DNA of 64,000 nucleotides, taken from contig NZ_MSXW01000061.1 in NCBI RefSeq assembly GCF_001945445.1, forward strand, positions 379,346-443,345, read 5' to 3'. Origin of the DNA: Pseudomonas sp. PA27(2017) (GTDB taxonomy: Bacteria > Pseudomonadota > Gammaproteobacteria > Pseudomonadales > Pseudomonadaceae). The notes under the pieces were generated by a model. It saw nothing but the letters and a program-made list of their open reading frames with translations, searched no databases and was not told the origin of the DNA. Each line of letters begins with the position of its first letter. The stretch's first letter is position 1. Positions 15,512-23,226 of the stretch are shown here, piece after piece. The position numbers were made by a program, and so were the translations under genes.

Positions 15512-18297
15512 GAGCCGGCGCCCTCGGCGGGCAGTACCTGCATGCGTACTTCGTTGTCCGGCGGGAAGATCTGCCGGGCCAGGCGCTTCATCGCCGCTGT
15601 TTCCAGCGCTGCGGATAACTGCTCCTGTTCGCTGAGGTAACGCGGGTCGCCCCAGGCTCGCTCACTGAGCATCAGCCGATGCAGTTGGGTGGCCGGGTCT
15701 TCCCGACGCTGGTTTTCCTTGCGGGCCAGCTCCTGGCGCAGGGCCATCACGCGCTGTTCGGTGACCGCCTCCGGCAGCGCGGCCAGGGTTTCCCGAGCCA
15801 ACTGCCAGAGCTCCTCGGCCCGTTGCGGGGCACTGCTGAAATGCAGCTCACTGTCGATGCGCTGATGCTCCGGGCTCAGTTCGCTGTCGAAACGCAGGCG
15901 GTAGATGCCGGTGGCATCGCCACGCAAGCGTTGCTTGAGTTCGGCGTTGGCAATTTCACGCAGGGCGGCAATGCGCGCGGCATCGGCCGGGTTCCAGGTG
16001 TGGGGCTTGTAGCTGCTGGCATACAGGCCGGCGCGTGGCTCCAGGGCGATGGCCAGCGAGGTCTGGCGCCGACCGGGCAGGCGCGCCAGTGGCGTGGCGT
16101 TCAAGGGTTCGCCCCGCGGGATGGCGGCCAGGTAGCGGCTGACCAGTGCCTGTAGTTCGGCCTCGGGCAGGTCGGCCATCAGGTAATAGGTCACCGGGGC
16201 GGCGGCCTGGCGCTGCCAGTCGGCCTCCAGCTGGCTGCGGCGCAACGCGCTCAGCGCCTCGGCAGTGGGTGCCTGCCAGTCGTCCTGGCCCTGCTTCAAG
16301 CGTCGCCAGGTAGCGTCCTGCTCGCTGCGCACATTGTCGCGCTGGCGCTGCAACTGATCGTGCAATTGCTCGACGCTGTCGCGATAGGCCTGCTCGTCCA
16401 GGGTGGTGCGCATCTGCCGCGTCTGGTAGAGGGCCAGCAGGCTTGCCAGTTTCGGTGGTGCAGCGCTGCCGTGGGCTTGCAGGCGGCTGGCCTGCTGGTC
16501 GAAGGACAGTTGCACGCCTTCGCGTTTCGTCCAGGCGCTCAGCTGTTCATCGCTCCAGCCGCTCGGTGCGGTCTGCAGGGCCAACTGGCTGGCGATCTGG
16601 GCGCGCCAGGGCAACCCGCCCCGGTAACCAAAGCCGGCACTGGAATCGACACGCAACTGTACCTTGCCGTCGGCGCCGGGGCGGCGCAGCCATACCAGGC
16701 GGTCACCGTTGCTCAGTTGCCAGTGCTCGACCTTTTCTGCAGTGAAGCTGCGCCGCTCGACAATGCGGCCCGCGGGCAAGGCGCTGCTCAGTGTGGGGGC
16801 CACGACCTCCGCCTGGGCAGCGGGTGGCAGCGGTGCGGCCAGCCCGGTCTCGGCCAGGATCTGCCATTGCTGCAGCACGCTGGCGGCCGTGGGCAGCTCC
16901 AGTTCCATGCCACCCGGCGCGCTGAGCTGCAGCACCCGATCCGGGCTGGCCAGCCAGCTGCGGATGCGCTGCTGCAGGTCGTCTGCGTCGATGGTGTCCA
17001 GGTTGCTTAGCGTGATGCGGGCGATGGCTGCGGGTTCCTGCAGCACCCGCTCGGCAAGGGTCGCGTCATTGAGCTGGCGCACCCAGCCATCGAAGTCACG
17101 TGGTGCCGGATCGCTCAGCATGCGTTCGGCGATGCGCCGGATATCATCCTTCACGGCCTGCACGTCGTCCTCGTGCAGCGGATGGCGGTCGATCCGCTGC
17201 AGCTCGCGCAGCAACGTCTGCAGCGACTGCTCGTGGTGCTGCCCCTTGACCGCGGCGGCCACGGCCAGCACGCCGCTGCGCCGGCCGATCTGGGTCTTCA
17301 CGGCGGTAAGGCTGCCAGTCTGGGTTTCATCCAATGGCTGGCGGCGCAACTGACGCGACAGCATGCTGAGGGCCAAGCGGTCGATCAGCCGGTCTCGGCT
17401 GGCGGCGCGGGTCTGTTCGCGGCTGTCGAGCTGGCTGAAGCGAAACAGCAGGGCAACCTGGTTGCTGCCGCTCTGGCTGTCCTGTACGCGAAACACCTTC
17501 AGCCTGTCGTCCAGTGGCAGCTCCAGGTGCTCGCGACTCGGCACGTCGCCGCGTCGGGGCTTGGCGAACGCCTGCTCGATCTGCGCGATCAGCTGCTGCG
17601 GCTCGAAGTCGCCAACGATGTTCAGCACCATGTTGTTAGGCAGGTACCACCGCTGCTGAAAGGCCTGCAGCGCCTCCAGCTGCGCCTGCTCGATGGCCTT
17701 GCGGTTGCCGATGGTGCGGTGCGCGGGGTAACGCGAGCCGGTGCGCTGGGCGGCGGTGCGCTTGGCGTTCATGCGCTGGGCCACACCCAGGCCGCCGCGC
17801 CATTCCTCGATGACGATGGGACGCTCGCGTTGCAGGTCCTCCGCGGTGAAGTCGGCGGCGAAGGCCATGTTGGCCAGGGTCTGTAGCGCCAGCTCGCTGC
17901 TCTCGACTCCATTGGGCGGGCTGAGCAGGTATTGGGTGCGGTCGTAGCTGGTCACTGCATTGAAATGCCGGCCCTGCTGCCAGCCGGATTTTTGCAGGCG
18001 CTGGCGCACATCGAGCGGTTCAACGCCGTGGCTGTAGAAGGCCAGGTGCTCGAGCAGATGGGCGACGCCAACCTGATCGTCGGCCTCGTCCACCGAGCCG
18101 GCGTGCACCGTCAGGCGCATATCCAGCCGGCCTTTTTGCTCATCGACGGGGATCAGGTTGTAGCGCAGGCCATTGGGCAGCTCGCCACGAATGACCATTG
18201 GGTGCCACTGCAGCGGCGTATCGCCGTCGGGCAGGGACGCACAGGCACCGAGCAGCAGCGCTGCCAGTGCCGTGAAGAGCGATTTCACGGGATGCAT
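15508..18297 (-). CDS. PqqL/FusC-like M16 metalloprotease, lipoprotein
   Basis: A 929-aa insulinase-family protease built of two M16 halves. The zinc motif HLLEH is at residues 80-84 with the downstream glutamate in IVIEEW. A lipoprotein signal (LLLGAC, Cys19) predicts periplasm-facing membrane anchoring. The length fits PqqL (931 aa) and FusC, the periplasmic proteases that cut imported ferredoxin-like proteins. The C-terminal half lacks an HxxEH motif, as usual for the inactive half. It lies 14 bases after the TonB receptor gene and overlaps the ABC gene. Confidence 0.88.
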   Translation of the reverse strand: MHPVKSLFTALAALLLGACASLPDGDTPLQWHPMVIRGELPNGLRYNLIPVDEQKGRLDMRLTVHAGSVDEADDQVGVAHLLEHLAFYSHGVEPLDVRQRLQKSGWQQGRHFNAVTSYDRTQYLLSPPNGVESSELALQTLANMAFAADFTAEDLQRERPIVIEEWRGGLGVAQRMNAKRTAAQRTGSRYPAHRTIGNRKAIEQAQLEALQAFQQRWYLPNNMVLNIVGDFEPQQLIAQIEQAFAKPRRGDVPSREHLELPLDDRLKVFRVQDSQSGSNQVALLFRFSQLDSREQTRAASRDRLIDRLALSMLSRQLRRQPLDETQTGSLTAVKTQIGRRSGVLAVAAAVKGQHHEQSLQTLLRELQRIDRHPLHEDDVQAVKDDIRRIAERMLSDPAPRDFDGWVRQLNDATLAERVLQEPAAIARITLSNLDTIDADDLQQRIRSWLASPDRVLQLSAPGGMELELPTAASVLQQWQILAETGLAAPLPPAAQAEVVAPTLSSALPAGRIVERRSFTAEKVEHWQLSNGDRLVWLRRPGADGKVQLRVDSSAGFGYRGGLPWRAQIASQLALQTAPSGWSDEQLSAWTKREGVQLSFDQQASRLQAHGSAAPPKLASLLALYQTRQMRTTLDEQAYRDSVEQLHDQLQRQRDNVRSEQDATWRRLKQGQDDWQAPTAEALSALRRSQLEADWQRQAAAPVTYYLMADLPEAELQALVSRYLAAIPRGEPLNATPLARLPGRRQTSLAIALEPRAGLYASSYKPHTWNPADAARIAALREIANAELKQRLRGDATGIYRLRFDSELSPEHQRIDSELHFSSAPQRAEELWQLARETLAALPEAVTEQRVMALRQELARKENQRREDPATQLHRLMLSERAWGDPRYLSEQEQLSAALETAAMKRLARQIFPPDNEVRMQVLPAEGAGS

Positions 18298-18311
18298 GGG
18301 CGCGTGCCTTC

Positions 18312-21182
18312 TTAGAATTGGTAGCCGACTTCGAGCCAGTATTGGCGGCCGACTTCATAGCTGACGGCTCCGCCGTCCTCGTTGACGATGCTGTTGACCT
18401 TGTCCAGCACGTTCGTGATATCGGCGGACACGTACATTGACTGATCTTTAAATGTAGGTAGGGTCCAGGTCACCTTCATATCCCAGGTAGGTGCTCCGGC
18501 AACACGTTTCACCTGGTAATTCTGGTAGCTGCTGCCGTTTATGATCACGGTTGAAGGCGAACCGCTGTAGCGCTGTTCGTAGGGGCCTCTGTAACGAAAT
18601 AGATTGCTGACGGTAAGGTTCAGGGCCGGAATAGCCGTGATGGTATTGAGGCGTGCAGTCCAGGGGCGATTGAAGTTGTCAGCTGGCAATTCACTGTACG
18701 GAACTAGTTTCCCATCGAAGTAAACATCCTCATCGTTGAGGCGATCCTGATTGAACAGGCTATCGTAGTCCGGGTAGCTGCTATAGCTTTGGTTCCAGTC
18801 AAAGGCGGCCTGCATCTGCGTGAAGGTGCCGGCTATGTTGATTTTATCTTCTGGAGTGATTGTCAACGTAACGGTCTTGCTTCTGCTCTTGCCAGCATTG
18901 GTGTAGGTGTAGTAGCGAACGATTTCATCTACACCGTTGCCGTTATTCAAACCGAGGAGATCCGAGCGACTGCGTACAACCTGATTCTTGCCTTCGCGAT
19001 TGACATACTTGAGATCAAATTTGACGTTTCCGATTAGTTGACTGAGCCCAACCATCCATTCGTCGTCATACGGCATGTCAATCTGGCGGAATGAGTTTTC
19101 ATCGACACCATAATTATTGAGCGGGCCAAACTCTGGGATGGCGTTAGTGTCGACTCGCCGTCTGGTCTGATTGGCTCTAAGCGATTCACGGCCATCCGCC
19201 AGGCGATACTTGAATAAGTTGCGCCCGTAGTACCGATTCAGGCCACCGTGAAATACGGTGCTCTGGTCGCCGAATAGGTCGTAGGCCAACGCGAAGCGTG
19301 GAGCCAGCGTCTTTTTGTCCATGTAGTCGTCGGCATCGAAACGCAGGCCAGGGCGTAGGCTGAGTCGGTTGATGCGTATTTCGTCCTCGATAAACAAAGC
19401 CAGAGCTGTCTCTGCAAGCTCTATTTCTCCCGCACGGTAATAATTGAGAGAGCCAAAGTACTGTCGCTCTAATTGATTGTTGCGGTTGTAGCCTATCGAA
19501 CAATACTCGCTATCCAGCCTCCCGCTGGTTGTCTGGCAGGTTGCATTAGCTGCGCTTGTCGTGCCGTTTTCCGTGAGCAGGCGAGGTGTAGTGGCTGTCC
19601 ATGAGTCGCTGGGGTTTTCATAGCGAGCTTTTTGATAATCCAGTTCCAGCCCGGCTACCAGCTTGTGTTCGGTATTGAAAAACATGATTGGCAACAGCTC
19701 TGCCATAAAGCTGTATCTGGCACCCGTCTGTTCCTGCTGCAAATCGCCAATACTGCCTTCTGTACTGGTTACGGCGGGGCCCCAGTTCTTTTGATCAGAC
19801 CAACGCCATTGCTTGAGTATCTGACTTTCTGCATCTCTCGAGGTTTGTGAGTAGTTGTAAGACAGTTTGTGGGTGTAGGTGGCCAAATCCCCTTGCCAGA
19901 CAGCCTCCAGCGCGGCCATGTGTCCGCCCTGCTTGATGGTAAATTCCGAGTTCTTAGTGTTGCTTCTAAAATAAGTGCCGGCTTGGGGAGCATCAAGCAG
20001 CGTGAACTTCACATCCAGTCGCTCGTTGGGTGTCCAGAAACCCTTGAGCATATAATTGTCTATTTCTCGCGTCTGGGTCTTTTTCTGCCGGTCTCCCTGG
20101 CTGGTGAATCCGTCGCTATACGCATAAAGCGGAATGTCCGAGGTTTTCTCTACGAAATTACCAATCAGTCCGAAGTTTTCCGTTACATGGCCCTCCAGTA
20201 CCAATCTTTTGGTGAGCTTCTTAAACTCTGGCTGATTCAAATAAGTACTGGAGTACTGGAAGGCTTCTTCATCGCCGTTGATGTGATAGCTGGTCCAGTC
20301 GGACTTACTCATGCCCAGCGAGACTTTACCGTGGAACTCCTCTGTCGGTCGGCGTGTGATCGCGTCGATCACACCGCCATTGAAACCGCCATAGCGTGCC
20401 GATACGTTGCTGTCAAAAACCCTTACCTCTTCGAGGAGGTCTGCATCGATGGCGATACCGAACGAGTTGCTGGGAAGGTTGTAGATACCTTCGACATTGC
20501 CCCGCGTGGCGTTACTGGAGCCTGGATCAAGGTCGTTATTGACGCTGATGCCATCAACCATGAAGTTGTTCTGATAATACTTAGCGCCGTTGATACTGAT
20601 ATCTGCCGGGTTCAGTTCGCCCGGTGTGCGCGAGCTTTGCTGGGTGGTGTCGAAGCGCACGCTTGGGTGCATCTTCAGTAGGCTGGTCATATCGCCATTC
20701 GCACCGGCGAAATTTTCGATCGCACGCCGATCGATCACCTCCGAGCCTTGGAATGGGCTGTCTGCTTGGCCGAGCACCACGGTATTACCCAGCTCCATCA
20801 CATCCTGCTGGCTGGCCACCTGAAAGAACGTCAGCAGTTCCTGCTGATAGTCCCAACCGATGTCGCTGCCTTCCAGCAAGCGCGACAGCGCCTGCTCACT
20901 GCTCATCTGTCCTTTGATCGCCTTGCTGCGCAGGTGGCCGACCAACTGCTGGTCGGCGCTGACTTGCAGGCCGCTCTGCTGGGCGAAGGCGATCAGGGCG
21001 TCGGCCAGGGGCTGGGCGGGAACGTCGAAGGTATGCTGTTGCTGCAATAACGCGCTGGAGGCGTCTTGCGCCATGGCCGTGCTGACGCCGATTGGCAGCG
21101 CGCTGCACAGGCCGAGCAGGCCCAGGCTGATGGCTTTGCCCAGTGTCCTGGCGTGTATGGCGGGATGCGACTGCTTGTTCAT
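18312..21182 (-). CDS. TonB-dependent outer-membrane receptor with STN signalling domain
   Basis: A 956-aa receptor. Signal peptide 1-38 (ends STAMAQ); STN domain about 48-122 (HTFDVPAQPLADALIAFAQQ); a TonB-box-like ELGNTVVLG near 130; plug with DISINGAKYYQNNFMVDG; then a long beta barrel ending in a C-terminal Phe (LEVGYQF). The STN domain is the part that contacts a FecR-type anti-sigma factor, and fecR/fecI lie directly upstream. Co-transcription with M16 and ABC genes points to a protein or peptide ligand rather than a siderophore, by analogy with FusA and YddB. The codon use of the barrel is more AT-rich than its neighbours, which hints at a separate history. Confidence 0.9.
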   Translation of the reverse strand: MNKQSHPAIHARTLGKAISLGLLGLCSALPIGVSTAMAQDASSALLQQQHTFDVPAQPLADALIAFAQQSGLQVSADQQLVGHLRSKAIKGQMSSEQALSRLLEGSDIGWDYQQELLTFFQVASQQDVMELGNTVVLGQADSPFQGSEVIDRRAIENFAGANGDMTSLLKMHPSVRFDTTQQSSRTPGELNPADISINGAKYYQNNFMVDGISVNNDLDPGSSNATRGNVEGIYNLPSNSFGIAIDADLLEEVRVFDSNVSARYGGFNGGVIDAITRRPTEEFHGKVSLGMSKSDWTSYHINGDEEAFQYSSTYLNQPEFKKLTKRLVLEGHVTENFGLIGNFVEKTSDIPLYAYSDGFTSQGDRQKKTQTREIDNYMLKGFWTPNERLDVKFTLLDAPQAGTYFRSNTKNSEFTIKQGGHMAALEAVWQGDLATYTHKLSYNYSQTSRDAESQILKQWRWSDQKNWGPAVTSTEGSIGDLQQEQTGARYSFMAELLPIMFFNTEHKLVAGLELDYQKARYENPSDSWTATTPRLLTENGTTSAANATCQTTSGRLDSEYCSIGYNRNNQLERQYFGSLNYYRAGEIELAETALALFIEDEIRINRLSLRPGLRFDADDYMDKKTLAPRFALAYDLFGDQSTVFHGGLNRYYGRNLFKYRLADGRESLRANQTRRRVDTNAIPEFGPLNNYGVDENSFRQIDMPYDDEWMVGLSQLIGNVKFDLKYVNREGKNQVVRSRSDLLGLNNGNGVDEIVRYYTYTNAGKSRSKTVTLTITPEDKINIAGTFTQMQAAFDWNQSYSSYPDYDSLFNQDRLNDEDVYFDGKLVPYSELPADNFNRPWTARLNTITAIPALNLTVSNLFRYRGPYEQRYSGSPSTVIINGSSYQNYQVKRVAGAPTWDMKVTWTLPTFKDQSMYVSADITNVLDKVNSIVNEDGGAVSYEVGRQYWLEVGYQF

Positions 21183-21254
21183 ACCTTCCCCGAACGGGCC
21201 AGAGGCCCAGCTGAAAGCTAATACGAATCCGTATCGATTCGTGTTCGAGGCAAT

Positions 21255-21280
21255 GACGTACCGGTGCTGAAAATTTTCAG
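21255..21280 (-). promoter_or_regulatory. Candidate FecI-type ECF promoter of the receptor operon
   Basis: On the reverse strand GAAAAT (21278-21273) is followed after 14 bases by CGTC (21258-21255), resembling the -35 and -10 of iron-starvation sigma factors, with slightly short spacing. The -35 lies within a perfect palindrome CTGAAAATTTTCAG (21267-21280). The distance to the receptor ATG is about 75 bases. Confidence 0.4.
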
Positions 21281-21309
21281 AGAAATTCGAATTATTTTTT
21301 CGAGATCAG

Positions 21310-21330
21310 AAAAAGCCGCTCGAAAGCGGC
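21310..21330 (-). terminator. Terminator between fecR and the receptor gene
   Basis: On the reverse strand GCCGCT-TTCG-AGCGGC is followed by five T: a stable UUCG-like tetraloop hairpin. It separates fecIR transcription from the receptor operon. Confidence 0.88.
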
Positions 21331-21385
21331 TCAGGGCTAGGGTCATTTCCCGCGCAACCTAGGCGGCCCCACCCGAAGGGCCGGG

Positions 21386-21523
21386 CCGGTTTTTGCGCGA
21401 TGCGGCGTTACTCGATGGCTCATTTGGCCTGCCAAACCGCGCATCTGTGTGACCCACATGGATGTGGGAAATGCCGCAAGCGCGCCGGGAGCGGGCGCGG
21501 CCCTTGCATCGCGCAAAAACTGG
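21386..21523. repeat. 138-base element bounded by 18-bp inverted repeats
   Basis: CCGGTTTTTGCGCGATGC at 21386-21403 is the inverse of GCATCGCGCAAAAACTGG at 21506-21523 with one mismatch. Inside lies the perfect palindrome CCCACATGGATGTGGG (21453-21468). This accounts for most of the gap between fecR and the terminator (21331-21558). It contains no gene. It may be a small palindromic mobile repeat or an RNA structure. Confidence 0.6.
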
Positions 21524-21558
21524 CTCCGGCGCGGCTGTGCGTGAAACGGGAACAGACC

Positions 21559-22539
21559 CTAGCGGTCGACGACTCGCAGCCAGGCCGTCCAGGTGCTGAC
21601 TCGCCCTTGGTAGGGCTGGATGACGGCGCGCAGGGCGGCATCCGGATTGCGCAGATCGTAGACGCCGGTGACGCGCCTGTCGCCCAGCTCAGCGTCGCGC
21701 AGCGCCAGCTTGCCAGGCAGGTAAGGACGCAACTCGTCGAGCACCTCGGCGATGCGGGCGTCGCGCACCACCAGTCGGCCTTGCTGCCAGGCGGCTATCT
21801 GGCTGACCGGGAGCGTATCGCGCACCACCTTGCCGCTGCCGCGCCACTGTAGCCGATCGCCTGCGTGCAGTGCTTCGGCCAAGGTCTCGCTGCCCTCGGC
21901 CACACGCACTGAGCCGTGCTGCACGGCGACGGCCAACTGGCTGGGCCGCATGGCCACGTTGAACGCGGTGCCGGTGACGGTGATCTGCAGGCCGTCCGCG
22001 TCGACCGTGAAGGGGCGGCTCTTGTCCGGGGTTACCTCGAAGAACGCCTGGCCGCTGAGCAGGCGCACCTCGCGGCGGTTGCCGTCGAACGCCACGGCGA
22101 TCGCCGAACGGCTGTCGAGCCGTACGCGGCTGCCATCGTCCAGTTCGATGCTGCGCTGCTGGCCAAGGCCGGTGCGGTAATCGCTCTGGTAGCGCAGGTA
22201 GGCGTCGGGGGTCATCAGGATCAGCAAACAGGCGGCCAGCGAGCCCGCCAACAGGGCTGGCCAGCGACGTCGGCGTGGGCGATGCGGGCGCACAGCGGGA
22301 GCCGCTGCTGCCGCGAGCTCGGCGGCCGTTGCGCGGGGGCGTTCGATGGCCGGCGCGCTTGTCGCTGCCTGGGCCATGCCGGTCAGCTGCCAGACCCGCT
22401 GGGCCTTGCGGTAGGCCTCCACATGGCGGCTGTCGATGGCCAGCCAGGCGGCCAGCTCGGTACGCAGCGCGGCATCCTCGGGGCTCTGCTGGATGCGTAG
22501 CAGCCAGTCCAGTGCGGTGTGGGTGAGGTTGCCGGTCAT
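21559..22539 (-). CDS. fecR: FecR family anti-sigma/signal-transducing membrane protein
   Basis: A 326-aa protein. The N-terminal DUF4880 cytoplasmic part (ALDWLLRIQQSPEDAALRTELAAWLAIDSRH) binds the sigma factor; one membrane helix is at about 93-110; the periplasmic FecR domain (GQQRSIELDDGSRVRLDSRS, RLLSGQAFFEV) and a C-terminal STN-like segment follow. It relays receptor occupancy to FecI. The start at MTGNLTH is chosen since earlier residues do not fit the family. It follows fecI by 90 bases. Confidence 0.9.
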   Translation of the reverse strand: MTGNLTHTALDWLLRIQQSPEDAALRTELAAWLAIDSRHVEAYRKAQRVWQLTGMAQAATSAPAIERPRATAAELAAAAAPAVRPHRPRRRRWPALLAGSLAACLLILMTPDAYLRYQSDYRTGLGQQRSIELDDGSRVRLDSRSAIAVAFDGNRREVRLLSGQAFFEVTPDKSRPFTVDADGLQITVTGTAFNVAMRPSQLAVAVQHGSVRVAEGSETLAEALHAGDRLQWRGSGKVVRDTLPVSQIAAWQQGRLVVRDARIAEVLDELRPYLPGKLALRDAELGDRRVTGVYDLRNPDAALRAVIQPYQGRVSTWTAWLRVVDR

Positions 22540-22629
22540 GGTCGTTTCGGATCGTCCTGAAAGGTGGGCAAGGGTCGCACACACGTGCCCCTACGAGCAA
22601 AGGACGGTTCAGCCGCGCAGATTTTCAGA

Positions 22630-23154
22630 TCAGCCATTGGCCTGCTCCAGGCGGTCGGCGCAATGACATAACGCCTGGTGCACCAACTGGTGGGCCAGGC
22701 CGACGGAAATGTTCAGGGTGGCGGCGATGTGCTGCAGGGTGTGGCCTTCCAGCCGATGCATCTCGAAAGCGCGCTGCACCCGGGGCGCCAGCTCTGCCAG
22801 AGCGGCGTTGACGATACGCAGTTCGGCGCTGGTGCTGGCTTGCTGCTCGGGCCCTGGCTTGTCGTCGGAGAGCGTCTCGAGCAAGTCATCGCCATCGGGT
22901 TGGCGTCGCTCGGTGGCGTCGCGGCGGCTCAGGTCGAATGCCAGGTTACGGACGATCCGGTAGAGATAGCCGACTGGCTGCTCGATCACGGCGTCGACGC
23001 TGTCACGGCTGCTGAAGCGCAGCCAGGCTTCCTGCACGACGTCTTCGGCCTGGGCGCGACAACTGAGCAGCGAGGCAGCGTAGTCCACCAAGGCGAGCCG
23101 ATGGACGAGGTACAGGTCGAGTTTGGGATTGGGTGTCGAAGGCACGATTGGCAC
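22630..23154 (-). CDS. fecI: FecI-like ECF sigma factor
   Basis: A 174-aa ECF sigma factor with a GTG start. Region 2 covers about residues 13-80 (AEDVVQEAWLRF, PVGYLYRIVRNLAFDL) and region 4 about 115-170 (AFEMHRLEGHTLQHIAATLNIS). The group is the iron-starvation FecI/FpvI type. It should direct transcription of the downstream receptor operon when FecR is engaged. A Fur-box-like site lies about 55 bases upstream, so iron probably controls its synthesis. The start codon has only a weak ribosome site. Confidence 0.9.
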   Translation of the reverse strand: MPIVPSTPNPKLDLYLVHRLALVDYAASLLSCRAQAEDVVQEAWLRFSSRDSVDAVIEQPVGYLYRIVRNLAFDLSRRDATERRQPDGDDLLETLSDDKPGPEQQASTSAELRIVNAALAELAPRVQRAFEMHRLEGHTLQHIAATLNISVGLAHQLVHQALCHCADRLEQANG

Positions 23155-23206
23155 TGCCGCAAGCCGTGCACAGCGGACGTGCTACAGCGAGCGAGCATGG
23201 TAGCTC

Positions 23207-23226
23207 ATTATGAGAATTGTTATCAA
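23207..23226 (-). promoter_or_regulatory. Fur box upstream of fecI
   Basis: On the reverse strand ATTGATAACAATTCTCATAA matches the 19-bp consensus GATAATGATAATCATTATC at most positions. It overlaps the last codon of cyaA, so the regulator site is built into the upstream gene's stop region. Confidence 0.7.
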
